Shown piece by piece: positions 1 to 11,669 of a DNA stretch of 64,000 nucleotides. Each line of letters starts with the position of its first letter. Within the stretch, counting starts at the first letter, position 1. The stretch is from Erigeron canadensis (taxonomy: Eukaryota > Streptophyta > Magnoliopsida > Asterales > Asteraceae), in contig NC_057767.1 of NCBI RefSeq assembly GCF_010389155.1, positions 22,641,723 through 22,705,722 of the forward strand, given 5' to 3'. A program made the translations under genes and the position numbers. The notes below the pieces were generated by a model. It had not been told where the DNA came from, ran no database searches, and saw only the letters and a list, made by a program, of their open reading frames with translations.

Positions 1-411
1 TGAAATCGAGCATGCTTGTATATTTGAAATGAGATTTATTACTGAATATACTGTCTATATATATTTTTGAGTTATTCGAGCCGGGCGTGAGCCTTTCTTG
101 AATCTTCTCGAATGGAACTGAAGCACTCAACACATCATAATGAAGGCTTGTCTCACTATCGAGTTGAGTTCGATAATCAGCATTATAGTTTTAACAGAAT
201 AGGCTGCAAAAGATAGTATTTGGTTTGCTTCTGGCGCTTGAGGTTGTAATAATCAGATTATCGGTTGAGCTCTTGGCATAACTAATGATTTTGGAATGCA
301 AAGGATAGTAGTTAAGTTTTTTCAAAATGAACGTGTAAATGATTCCGATATGCCATATAGATTTTTTCTTGTTTTCTGTGTAAAAAATCTCAAAGGTGGT
401 TCATATTTCAG
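1..411 (+). other. intron upstream of the first visible phosphoglycerate mutase exon
   Basis: No coding segment with matching phase is visible. The stretch ends in a pyrimidine-containing tract and AG at 410-411, the acceptor of the exon starting at 412. The transit-peptide exon is expected further left. Confidence 0.6.
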
Positions 412-1931
412 GTGAAGCCGCTTTAATATTGATTAGGCATGGAGAGTCTCTTTGGAACGAGAAGAACTTGTTCACGGGGTGTGTTGACGTGCCTTTAACA
501 AAAAGGGGTGTGGAGGAAGCCATTGAAGCTGGAAAGAGAATAAGCAACATACCCATTAACATAATATATACATCATCATTGATTCGTGCACAGATGACTG
601 CTATGCTTGCTATGACTCAACATCGCCGGAAAAAGGTAGTTAAATATCTCTTTGGTCACTACTAGTCTGGTGGCAAAGTGGCTTGGTTGGTTAATACGTC
701 AAAACAAGTAATCCTTTCTTGGTAATAGATATACCCTGGTTTGTACCTGTAAAGGTGGGCGGGTCTTGTTGGGTAAACACTTTTTGTCCAAGTTTTTTAT
801 AATTAATTTGTGTCAGTTTGATTCTAAAAGTTATCATTTTGATGATGAGTAATTTCTTGAATAAGATGATTTACAAAGTTTATAATGCATTAAAGATACA
901 TTTTAGGCTACTTATTCTATGCATAGGTTTGAATGATAAGGGTTCTTATTTGTTTGTAGGTACCTATTGTCGTGCACAATGAAAATGAACAGGCGCATGC
1001 TTGGAGTCAAATTTTCAGTGAAGAAACAAAAGAGCAGTGTATACCCGTTGTTACAGCTTGGCAACTAAATGAAAGAATGTAAATTTTATACATCGAAGTT
1101 GGTTATTCTAGTCATTGATGTTCCTGTTTCAGCTTTTTACTCTTCTTGCAATTAAAATCCGTTTATTTCGTTAGGTATGGGGAACTACAAGGCCTAAACA
1201 AGCAGGAAACTGCGGATAAATATGGAAAAGAACAAGTTCATGTGTGGCGACGTAGTTATGATATACCTCCACCAAATGGCGAGAGTTTGGAAATGTGTGC
1301 AGAAAGAGCAGTTGCATACTTCAAAGAAGAGGTAAGATAGTCATATTATTTCATATTTCTTCTATCTTTTACCAGGCTGTCCTTATAGCTATTGAACATT
1401 CCAATCTAACAAGATAAGTTTCAGATTGAGCCTCAACTCCGAGCTGGGAAAAATGTAATGATTGCTGCACACGGGAATTCCTTGAGATCCATCATCATGT
1501 ATCTTGATAAACTCACTTCTCAAGAGGTGAGAGAACATATATTCATAATATCATCGGTGTTATTGTTTTCTGTTAGTTCCCTTTGAAAATCTTATGCTTC
1601 ATATATTAGGTTATAAGTTTGGAACTATCAACGGGAATACCTATGCTTTACATTGCTAAAGAGGAAAAATACATCAGAAGGGGAAGTCCAGCAGCCCCTA
1701 CTGAGGCAGGCGTTTATGCTTACACAAAGGTCAGCATTAGTTCTTTTATTGTGGCATTGTTGGAGCCTCAAAAAGACATTTGACTGATAGTCAAAATCTT
1801 GGCATGATATAGGAAAAACTTTTTTACTTGTATTTCCCTAATGTGTCAGCATCTAATTTTATGTATGTTTTCGGTACTTGTTACAGAATTTGGCCAAATA
1901 CAGGCAGAAGTTAGATGAGATGCTTCATTGA
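412..1931 (+). CDS. 2,3-bisphosphoglycerate-dependent phosphoglycerate mutase-like protein (3' part)
   Basis: Coding exons 412-635, 960-1078, 1175-1331, 1425-1526, 1610-1729 and 1887-1931 (TGA) are joined by GT-AG introns and stay in one frame; the first two bases complete a codon begun in an exon left of the window. The protein opens with [10 protein letters not shown], the histidine-phosphatase motif whose His is the phospho-acceptor, followed by [16 protein letters not shown] in exon 4 supplies the second active-site His. [19 protein letters not shown] and RRSYDIPPP are standard phosphoglycerate mutase blocks. The family interconverts 3- and 2-phosphoglycerate using a phosphohistidine. Plant homologues of this type carry an N-terminal plastid transit peptide, which would lie in the missing exon; plastid location is therefore inference. 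The catalytic core is complete and no break is seen, so this is probably a functional gene cut by the window edge. Confidence 0.92.
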
Positions 1932-3318
1932 TGCAAACAGTTTCTCATGCTTATGAATATCGAGACGTTTATTGCAGTTTTATTGGAGCGTGTTTACAAT
2001 CCATTTTCTTCATGGATCAGTAGCTATACATGTTGCTTTCGAGTATCTATAGGTAGCAAAGAGAATCTTATTAGATGCAAATATTGTGAAACATATATGA
2101 ACGTTTTCTAAGCAGTAGAAAAGCAAACTGTGTACTGCTTTTGATATAGAAGATGTCAGTTTCTGTGTGATATTAGGTACCCGTATATGATATTCTGGGT
2201 CAGGAATTTTATTTTATTTTTTCGCAACCACTGTTTTGTAATATTTATGGAAGTTATGTATAATCAAAATATGCAAAAGACTCTGTGCTTATATATCCGA
2301 CCCATCTTTTTTCAACTTATCTCGTTTATTCTTTTTGGAAATTTTCGAAAGTATAATGGCTGTTGCTGTTCAAGAAAAGGGCAGTACAAAGCAAATTTTA
2401 GGAATGATTGTGTTACTTTCACCAAAGTATAATGGTGAGGCAGCAGATTGATATTGGTGGTAGGAATTGTGTATTGTGCCTAACGTAAGCTATTCTTTGC
2501 TTGTTTACAAGTTAGGTTTTTGTGTTCTATTAGCAAATGTTAGGATAAAAGCTTCACCCTCAGAACAACGTTAATTTGTTTGCTTCCAAGTTGGGTCTTT
2601 GTGATCTACGTATCACAGGTTCAAGGACTAAGATTGGAATACTTGTAAAGATGATAAGTTAAAGAAGTTATTGTTGGAACCATGTTAAGGTGATCATATT
2701 ATTTATTCTTCCTTGATATGATAATTGATAATAACTGAAATCTCTGTCTTAGTAAATGTATGATGGACTTATTTACTTTTAAACACATACTATATATGGT
2801 TTCTCATTAGGTGATTGGAACTATGAGTACTATTGTTGCACACACTAAGCACCAAAAGGTTAAGGTATAAACACTCTCATTATAAATAGATAGTCATTAA
2901 CTCTAATTAAAGGTTAATCAAACAATCTTCTCACTAATACCCTCTTTAAATTCGGGTGGCTTTCTCCCCTGGTTTTGGCATAACTCCAGTTGAAATCTTC
3001 ATCCCATAATTTACAAATATCTTGTTTTAGAAACCTTAAATCAATAACAATCATATTTAATGCTCTTATAGGTTTTATAAGATAATTGAATATTTAATTT
3101 TATTTGAATCGAATCATGTTAGATTCTAACAGTTATTATCACTGCTAAGTTAAAAAACAATAACCTAAATAAAATGACTTGTTCACCATACTCATACTAG
3201 AAAGATCATTAAACTATTAGTGGCAAACATCGGAAGTCATATATGTGGATGGACTAGCCCCCAACGGAAGTCTAGATAATTTTTAGATGGGAAATAATAA
3301 ATCCTCTTAATACTCTAA
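1932..3318. other. 3' flank of the phosphoglycerate mutase gene; intergenic
   Basis: The 3' UTR presumably occupies the first few hundred bases, but no single poly(A) site can be chosen. The rest is AT-rich with no coding, RNA or repeat signal that I can support. Confidence 0.5.
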
Positions 3319-4015
3319 GGGGGTGTTTGGTAGAAGTGAATAAAAGAGAATGAAAATGTAATAGAGAATGAATATAGTGGGAAAGAAAATGAATATTTGG
3401 AAAGAGAATCGATTCCGTCGTTTGGTATAAGCAGAGAATGAATATATAAAAAATACTAAATTTTAAATAATAATCAAATTTAATACATATAACATCACTA
3501 AAACAAAACAAAAATTAAAAAATTTTCATTCTCATCAATTCTCTACATTTCATTGAGAATTGAGGGAATGAAATCGATTCCCTATTCTCGATTCTCTTTC
3601 CCATTCTCCATTACAACCAAACATGGGAAGTGTTTCTCATTCCATTCCATCCTTTCCATTCCATTGTACCAAACATGGTGAAAATGGAATGAGAAAGACT
3701 TCTCATGTTTGGTGACAATAAAGAATGGGAAAGAGAATCGAGAAGTGGGAATCGATTTCATTCCCTCAATTCTCTATAAAATGTAGAGAATGGATGGGAA
3801 TGGAAATTTTTTTTTTTTTTTTTTTTTTGGTTTTAGTGATGTTATAAGTATTAAATTTAATTATTATTTAAAATTTTTTATTTTTTATATATTCATTCTC
3901 TGTTTGTACCAAACGACGGAATCTATTCCCTTTCCAAATACTCATTCTCTTTCCCACTATATTCATTCTCTATTACATTTCCATTTTCTTTTATTCAATT
4001 CTATCAAACACCCCC
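3319..4015. mobile_element. foldback MITE, PIF/Harbinger (Tourist) type
   Basis: The two halves are near-complementary arms of roughly 330 bp meeting around 3665. The ends are GGGGGTGTTTGG and its inverse, each flanked by TAA (3316-3318 and 4016-4018). A 3-bp TAA/TTA duplication is the hallmark of PIF/Harbinger elements. There is no transposase. Reading either arm in the same relative frame gives almost the same peptide, which is a by-product of the palindrome and not a gene. The right arm carries a run of about 20 T near 3808. Confidence 0.85.
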
Positions 4016-5545
4016 TAACTACTTAACAAGTGTCATCCACTAATCTCTTTCTTAATCTCATTCTTTGCTTTTGACAAATGTCACAGTATTATTGTTAGAA
4101 GGTTTTTAGGCCATTTAGTTAGGATTATCAATCATTTCCCATCTTAAAAATAAGTCCACATTAATGAAGTATATACTAAAAATCAACCTGTATTTTATAA
4201 GTCTTTATACACAAAGTACAATATACAAATATATATATGCATAAGTTACAATGTATTTGAGATTACTCCTTTACTCCTGCTTCATCTTCTACTTCTTTTC
4301 ACCTTTACTCATGCTGAATAGGGATTTTCACCTTTTTCACCTTTACTTCTACTGAATAGGGATTTGAACCTGGGACCTAAAGGTCACAGGGAAACCCCAA
4401 ACCACTGTCCCAACTCATGATTGATTAACCATGTCATATGCCACATGTGTTTATAAAGTTTTATTTATATGTTGTTTGTAAATTTAGCATTTTCCAAAAA
4501 ATATACCAGTGATTTTGCTTTCTTTTTTCTTTCTTTCTTGGTATGTAATTTAGCAATATGTTACAACGTATATGCAATAAACATTATGACCCATTTCATA
4601 TCATTGTAAATTTTGAACACGATTGATATAAAGTGTCATTGACATTAGTTTTGGGTTGAGACAGTTTTCAATTAATGAAGTCTGCTTATAAAAGATAATG
4701 TAGCCACATGAAAAGAGAGGCTTATTCCATGCTAGGAACTTGCCGTGCTCTGATTTAGTGTCCAATACGACGATCAGGTCTTTGTGTGGATGAAGGCTAG
4801 GTAGAAACTATGAACTCAGACAAGCTTCAAGTCATTCTATAATAAACATAACCTTACCAAGTTGACTTTATACATTCTATATTCCATCTAGTACACGTGG
4901 CAATACGACATATACTCATAGGTGGCTCAACAGTACTATGGAACAAGACGATCACTTTAAGCCTCCAAAAATATAGGGCCTCAATATTTTAAACTATACT
5001 TATTGTTTGGACTTTAGACTAACTATCATTATATAATTTGCATTGCAGTAATACCCTTATTGGATTTTACATCAACATCGGTATCTTTTTATTACTGGTA
5101 ATTCGATAACATAAGTCGAGCTAGCTACCTTCTTTTTGTTTCCTTTTATTTTATATGCTAATGAACTAGACCCCTAAAACTAACACCGCTTAAGGCCTCT
5201 AAAAACCTTAAGCCGCCACTGCATATACTCCAAGCTTACTCGCCTATTTGCCAAATGCAAACTATTAGCTTTATACGATGCAGTTTTGCATTACCGGCAG
5301 TGGGCATTTGACGTAATGTATAGGAGCTGGAATCTTACGACCACCCTTTCCTTTCCTCCCATTTTGAGAGAGAAAATTCGACAACATTATATTTAAATAG
5401 AAAAACAAAATTATGATCCACGAAAAACATAAACTGAGACATTAGTATAAAAATATGAAATAAATAGACTTCATCGACATTGGGTTAGCTAAAAACAAAA
5501 CCTTTGATGTGAAAAACAGAAAATGCGCTACAAATGGCCATAATA
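4016..5545. other. intergenic DNA with one SINE-like segment
   Basis: AT-rich sequence downstream of the minus-strand Sec14-like gene. It holds a tRNA-derived SINE-like segment at 4275-4435 and a short local duplication (GAATAGGGATTT at about 4317 and 4355). No gene is visible. Confidence 0.5.
4275..4435 (-). mobile_element. tRNA-derived SINE-like fragment
   Basis: On the minus strand an A-box-like GTGGTTTGGGG is followed about 30 bases later by a B-box-like GGTTCAAATCC, the internal RNA polymerase III promoter layout of plant SINEs. No cloverleaf forms, so it is not a tRNA gene. The ends are not resolved. Confidence 0.45.
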
Positions 5546-7334
5546 TTAAGGGTCGATTCGAGCACCTCTTCCAGCACCATCAGATGCTGCGATCTTTTGA
5601 GCCTCAGCTAATACTTCTTCTTCATTAATGTCAGGTGATTTTGTTTTCTCATCAGAATCCGAGTCTGCATTCGTGTGGTTAGATCCTGAGACTGTGGAGG
5701 CCTGGCAGGATGCTGCACTGGAGCTGCTTTCTTGTTGGAAAGCAAGTCTCTTTGCATCATCTGCTTTCATTCTCTCTGCATATATTTTAATGTCAAACTT
5801 TGCTGTATTTTTCCCACCAAATGCAGACTCGAGTTTGTCTATGTAAAACAAACTTTCCATGAAGCTTTTTGTGTTTGGATCATCTGAATATACAAATTTC
5901 ACTTTATTTGCAGTTTTGGGTTCCAAAAAAGGCTTCACAACCTACAATAACACAATCTTGAAGTCAAACTGACTAAACGTAAATTCGTTGATTTAGCAAA
6001 TATCAACATTTTTTGACAATAAGTTTCCAAACCCACATAAAAAAAGTATGTACCTTCCAAAATGGTTCAAAAAATTTTGGTGGATTATAGAGAATAGCCA
6101 GGCCAAGCCTCTCGGGATAATGATCTTGCAATATATGAGCTGTTTCCTTTGTTGACTTGATGGATATATTAGACATACCAAAGCCATGAAAATCGATCAA
6201 CCAAACCATTTGTTCTTGTTCTGGTGGCAGATTAAATATAGCATTTTCCATGCAATATACCAAATACTTTATTTGAGCTCGTGTTGACTTTGAGTTCTGC
6301 AGGTGGATATGGAAATAAGAGTGTAACAGAAACAAGTTAGGATATGATATGTCTGACTTCAAAAGTCAAAAAGCAGGAAATGTGAAATGAAACCTGGCAT
6401 CTTGGTCTCATAACAAGTATTGTTCTCCCTTGCTTGTCCATAAAACTTGATCTGTAGATTTTTCCTGTTTCTGCCTCGGCCGCAACATGTTCCTACATTA
6501 TATAATTACTAAATTTAAAATAGAATCTATCGGGTAACCACAAATTCAAGCCTTGGATTGACTCACACATGCAATGTTTATCAGTCCCTAATAAAATGGA
6601 TGCAAAGGGAGATATATGTATCCAGAAACATATTTTTCCAAGTAAACTAAGCCCAAATTAAAAGTTCTTAGTCTAGTGTATCTGGTAAATTCTATTTTTG
6701 TTACGATAATGCATACCCTGGTCATTAGTACCAGACTAGTTTCAAGGGTCATGTCTGCTTTACATGTCCCATTGATGCTAAAATAAAATGAAAATTTAGC
6801 TTCTACAAACCACTAAACTAGAATCAACATATAATTTTAGTAGATCTTTTAACAGTTCAGAATGGAAAGAGCTTAGAAATGAAACAAAGAAGAAATTATT
6901 AGAAGAAGTTGAGCAGAAAGCGAACTATAATAGTAAAGATTCATCGAAAGAGGAGTTTACCCAACGAATCTCTGATGGTTTGTAATTCATTCTCCATATT
7001 AAGGATGTTTCAAGCATTTTTTCTGCCTTTTTAACGTTCCAACTCCGTGCCTTTAAAAATCTCAAAATTGATTGATCGGAACAAAGACTAGAATAGTCAT
7101 GACCAAGTTGCTGCTTAATCTTGTTAATCTCATCGTTATTCTCAATCGCCATGCGCAACTCATTAATCTAACATAATGCATGATCTTGTAAGAATTATGG
7201 TTATTATATCTAAATGTTCCTTAGCCAAGTATTTAGCATACTGAAAACTTGAGGAATTCAATACATACCAACTTTTGTTGATCTTGTTGGCTAATACAGA
7301 GACTCGAGTTTGTTTTCCTTAGTTGTGGATTCAT
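5546..7334 (-). CDS. Sec14-like CRAL-TRIO domain lipid-transfer protein
   Basis: Coding exons in reading order are 7334-7269, 7167-6961, 6492-6394, 6296-6054 and 5941-5546; they sum to 336 codons plus stop with GT-AG junctions. The start is the first ATG of exon 1, because the frame upstream crosses an acceptor at 7351-7352 that belongs to a leader intron. Residues of exon 2 form the CRAL-TRIO N-terminal helical bundle (SILRFLKARSW, KKAEKMLE, LIWRMNYKPSEIRW). Exons 3-5 give the lipid-binding domain, with MDKQGRTILVMRP, VWLIDFHGF, HYPERLGLAILYNPPKFFEPFW and NKVKFVY. The tail is Ser-, Asp- and Glu-rich and ends in GRGARIDP. Sec14 proteins exchange phosphatidylinositol and other lipids between membranes and support phosphoinositide signalling. 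This short plant subgroup lacks GOLD and nodulin domains. The lipid ligand cannot be read from sequence. Confidence 0.9.
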
Positions 7335-8480
7335 AACTCTTTATGAGGTCCTGCAAACTTTAAAATATCTAATATTTAGTAAACTCAAATACCCATAATT
7401 ATTTTCAACTATAAGATTGATGTGAATTCCTTAAGTTGCTAGAAACTATATACAATATCACAAACAATGTTGAAGGCAAACATGCTGCAGTCCTGCTTTT
7501 TCCCTTCTTTTTTTTTGACAAAGTCCATACCGAAAACTTGAAAGCAATGGTTTTGTCCTTATGAGTAAAACCAAATATTTCTCATCAAAAGGCGACTACG
7601 AATTAAGAAACTAAACACACAAACAAGTGAACAACACGGCAACTCAATTCATGGGAGAGTCGGTATGATATGTACAATCATGGACTAAACATATGTTACT
7701 TGCATTCAGATAACCAATTGCTTCAATATAATTCAAAAACATTTGTGCATTCAGGTTCCAGTTAAAATACTATAAATATAAGTGCAGAGTCTGCACAACT
7801 AAAGAACAATCAAGCATAAGTACAGTCAAGAAAACTTGTCGTCAATCGAATATTGAACTTCTTTCAGATCACTACAATTTATATCAGTACCTAAACCCAC
7901 AAAACAGTATCAAAGTTTAAAAGTTGAATTTATTTTTTTCTTCAAGAATAAAATCACTAACATCAACAACAACGGCAAAAACAGGGTATTGAGGAGGTGA
8001 AACGTAGACTGCCCTGCCTCTACTCTAATGTAGAGTGGTCTAATAATATAATAACATATTAACATAAAACTGGATAAACAATCAATTGAAGTTAAATAGA
8101 TAACAAAAGATGCATGATGATGATGATCACTTGATCAGTCATATTTATCAGTCACATGTCACTCTTTGAGGAAACAAAAAAAAAACAAAAAACAAAAAAC
8201 AAAAAAAAAAAAAGCATGTTTTGAGAACAAAAATCTTGCATGTTATCATAATTATCAGTGTGATCAGTGATAGTACATAATTATAACAATAAGAAAACAT
8301 TTCTTTTTATCATTGGCTGAGATTAACAAAATATTCAATACATAATTGTGTGATCACTGATATTCAATATATATTATACAAGTAATATTCATGTGGGTAC
8401 CTTTTGTGTTGTGATGAGAGAAAGAAAAACAGAGTACACAAAGATCTGAAAGAATATGTAACCTTCAAAAATTTAGGAGG
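7335..8480 (-). promoter_or_regulatory. probable 5' leader exons and leader intron of the Sec14-like gene
   Basis: The ATG exon extends upstream only to the acceptor at 7351-7352. A matching donor is GTACCC reading leftward from about 8402 on the minus strand, preceded by a CT-rich stretch (8402-8480) typical of a plant 5' UTR. This implies a leader intron of about 1 kb. The intron holds an A-rich tract at 8177-8213. Leader introns often raise expression in plants; transcript data would be decisive. Confidence 0.4.
7965..8045 (-). mobile_element. 3' fragment of an Au-like SINE
   Basis: The minus strand reads TAGAGGCAGGGCAGTCTACG followed by TTTCACCTCCTCAATACCC, which resembles the conserved 3' body of plant Au-type SINEs as I remember it. 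The tRNA-like head is not evident, so it is an old fragment. Confidence 0.35.
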
Positions 8481-9088
8481 TCTGATTTAGTTAAGAGAGT
8501 GTTTGATTAATTAAAGAATAAAAAAAAATTATATCTAAAAAATAAAAGAATGAAAAAGTGTGTGTAAATATTGGTTAGAAGAAGAGATGTAGGGGTGGCA
8601 TTTGGAAGAAGAAAACAGGGAGTAGATGAAGATGATGATATCAAAGAAGAGCTGCTGGTGATTAATTCTATTGTAAATTTGTAATATATTTTTATATGGA
8701 TTTTTGGACAATGTCAATTTGGATGTGCCACCACTAACACTCACTATCGTCTTAATATTCATATTCTTCCCATGCAATCCCACTTTCTTTTAATAATAAT
8801 AATAATAATAAAAATAATAATAATAATTTTTGTAAAGTTAGTTTCGATTCAGAAGTGCTGGAAACAATTTTAACCAGCGACTTGCTGGACCTCCAACCCT
8901 CTGTTCATGAAAAATACTTTGATATGAGAAACTCAAAACTCGAACATAATATCTTGGGAAAAATTCACATCCGGGACCCACATAGTGGATTTAGAAAATA
9001 CCCCTAGCCCCTCAAGTATTTTATGGAATGCATGAATTGAAAAAAAAAAAGATAACTCAAAGAAGTGGTAATGGGAGCATTTGTATTA
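8481..9088. other. upstream region of the Sec14-like gene
   Basis: No coding signal. A trinucleotide microsatellite (AAT)n lies at about 8792-8826 and short A-rich runs occur near 9041. Confidence 0.5.
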
Positions 9089-9769
9089 TCTATAGTTCTA
9101 TACTTCAATATAAAAAAAATAGCTCATTCTTTTTATACTTCTATAGAAAGGAAATAGCTCATTTTATTTATGGTAATGTTGAAAGTTACTCTATGCAATA
9201 TTACTAAAATACCCTTTACTCTTTCTCTAAATCATCTTCTTCTTTTTTTCACTAATTTAATATTTCCACCAATATATGTAAAATGCCCTTAATGAAATAA
9301 ATTACACCACTAATCCCTCAACTACTAAAATAATTACACTAACCATTATATTAAGGGATTGGTTTCCTGAAATGTAACTATCTTTGACCGAATGCCTATA
9401 GTAGGAAAAAACTAAAGTTATGTGTATTGTATGTAAGCAACTTGAAAAAATGTTTATTGTATATAAGAAAATATACGTGGCAACCATATACAGGTGCCGC
9501 TTGTCAGATTGTAATTGGTTGAAACGAAATTCTTACATACAATAAACATTATTTCAAAGTTGTTTACATACAATACACACAACTTTAGTTATTTCCTACT
9601 ATAGACATTCGTTCAAAGTTTCTTACTTTCGAGGGAGCTAATCCCATATATTAATTACATTTATATCAATAGCCTACATTACTAATCGTCATCACTATCA
9701 GTTGCCACCGCCACCAGTCATCACCACATTGCCGTCACCGCCGCTGCATTTGCACGGATACTATGTTAG
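9089..9769 (+). mobile_element. non-autonomous Helitron-like element (host of a MITE)
   Basis: The left end is TCTATAGTTCTATACTTC after an A, then an A-rich run and AATAGCTC, closely matching the Helitron-like copy at 38462. The right end is a CACCGCCRCC-type tract, then GCATTTGCACGGATACTATG and TTAG followed by T, a one-base variant of the CTAG/T Helitron terminus. The interior is split by the MITE at 9355-9645. Confidence 0.5.
9355..9645. mobile_element. foldback MITE, Mutator type
   Basis: Terminal segments starting GGGATTGG and ending CTAATCCC are inverted copies of each other (for example CTATAGTAGG inside the left arm and CCTACTATAG inside the right). The flanks are TTATATTAA (9346-9354) and ATATATTAA (9646-9654), an 8-of-9 match consistent with the 9-bp target duplication of Mutator-type elements. 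There is no coding capacity. Confidence 0.65.
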
Positions 9770-10614
9770 TATGTGCAAATAAAAATAGCGCTGATCTTTA
9801 CCCGGAGTTGGTTAATAATAATAATAATTATAATAATATCTTGTATTATAACATAACGGAATATAACTTTACTATAAGTTATTATAAAATTTATATATTT
9901 GCCCTCCTTACTTTGATTACTAAGCTTTTCCTTTTATTTCGTACATTATATTATTAAGAGGATTTCCATATACCATAATTATGGACATGATTATGTATAT
10001 AAATATGGACATGATTATGTATATATCTTATGTATTAGTATCCGTATGATGTATGGTAACTATATAGTTTATATCATAAAAGAAATTTGAATATACCTCA
10101 TACATGATTTGTGAGTTTGAAATAAATTGTAGTTAAAGTAAATCAATGAGCGAAGCTAAATTATAATAAACAATATTTATAAATATAATATATGTTTAGT
10201 TAGAATTTTAGATTTACCTTAAATTTTATAACCACATCAAAATCGGAACTTGTAAGCATAGTGGATGATAACAAATAGTCTGGTGATTTTGGATCGTAAA
10301 CTCAAATTTTTGAAGTTTTCATGTTAATAACTTATTATAATTAATATAAATAATAGGAGTTGAATAATTGAGAAAGAAAAAGAGACAATTTATTAATGGT
10401 AAAACGATCAATCAAATAAGGTTATAATATATTTGTAATAATAAGCCAAGAGTTGGAGTTTAAATCTAAGTCTAATAAAAAAAATTGAATTTATATATAA
10501 CTAAAAAATATAATTTAACAAAATAAATAAATTAAAAAGACATGCGTCGATCAAGGATTACGCCACATGTCATTTCAAGAACATGTCAATCCTATTTTAG
10601 TTTATTGGTAGATA
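9770..10614. other. AT-rich intergenic DNA
   Basis: No gene or complete element. A short direct repeat of ATGGACATGATTATGTATAT occurs at about 9981 and 10005, and an (AAT)-rich run at about 9813-9836. Confidence 0.5.
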
Positions 10615-10893
10615 TCTCTATTTATCTATATCCGTATTTATATTATAAAACAAAAATAATTTTTAACTCTTAACTTTCAACATTTAACAATAATCAAAAT
10701 CACATTACATTAATAACCTAAACCGTTCCCGTTACCACCACCAATTACCGCCGCCACCACCCGTCACTGTCACCACCGTCGTCGCCATTACATCGCCACC
10801 ATCGTCACCACCTCCACAACTGCCGATACCGATGCGCACCACCAACACCCATCACCGCCATCACACCGTCGTATCGCGTGGTTACCATTATGG
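10615..10893 (+). mobile_element. Helitron-like non-autonomous element
   Basis: TCTCTATTTATCTATATCCG after an A, TATTATAAAAC, then a long CACC/CGCC-rich tract and ATCGCGTGG near the right end follow the layout of the intact copy at 38462-38767. The terminal CTAG is not conserved, so the right boundary is approximate. Confidence 0.4.
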
Positions 10894-11669
10894 TTAATTT
10901 AAAGGGTAATATTTTAATGCACAAATACTCTTAATATATGTAATTGTTATTAAGGAAAAGTGAATATAAGGTTGTCCGACACCTAAGCTTTGGTGTAAAA
11001 CCCCTCGCATAATAATTTTTTAATATATCTTGTTTAATGAATAAATGTATGGCCTCCATGAACTTTATGAATTAAAAAAATTAATTTTGGAGGGTTTCAC
11101 AAATAAATTTAGATACCTAACAACTTTATATAACCATCCCTTATTATTCTAAGTTTGGTGTATATGAAAATCACATTTTATATACTTACTGAATGAGATA
11201 CCAATGCAAGATATTGTTATTTGTTGACCGGCTCTAGCCGGCCATCGTATTATAAACAATCTGATTCACAACATCTCGTCATTCAAACCAATTGAAGGTT
11301 ATGCATATGCTTTTCCTTAATGAAAAATATAAAATGTTTTTTTCCCCATCAATTATCTCAGAGATATCATTTTCTATCTCTGATTGCCCTACCTCTAAGG
11401 CCGCTCGTAGTAATCCTCGTCCAAGCTCATCCAACATCTTTTCGTCGTCGACGTTAATGCCACAGCCCCTTCCTCCTCGTCGATTTTCACTCATTTCCTA
11501 AATAAGAACAAGATACGAGTGTGGTGGCCCCATTGTTTTTGTATCCGTTTGTTGACTAAAATAAAATAGAATAAAAAAAGTTTAGATAGAGATGAGGAAG
11601 AAGTGAGGAATGAGTGGGATTTCATTAACTTATTAATATAAAATGGGTCGGGTGACCAACCTGGTTTGA
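10894..11669. other. intergenic DNA with an unassigned minus-strand open frame
   Basis: At 11494-11279 the minus strand reads about 71 residues, starting MSENRRGGRGCGINVDDEKM and rich in acidic and Leu residues at the centre. I do not recognise it and see no supporting splice partners. It could be a captured gene fragment or chance. Nothing else is evident. Confidence 0.3.

Noticed and set aside
3272..4026. Two opposing small open frames (3511-3272 minus and 3790-4026 plus) with nearly the same peptide
   Set aside because: They are the two arms of the foldback MITE; the similarity comes from the inverted repeat, not from duplicated genes.
4361..4435. tRNA gene on the minus strand (B box GGTTCAAATCC)
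   Set aside because: No acceptor stem, D arm or anticodon arm can be formed; only the polymerase III boxes are present, so SINE-like is the better call.
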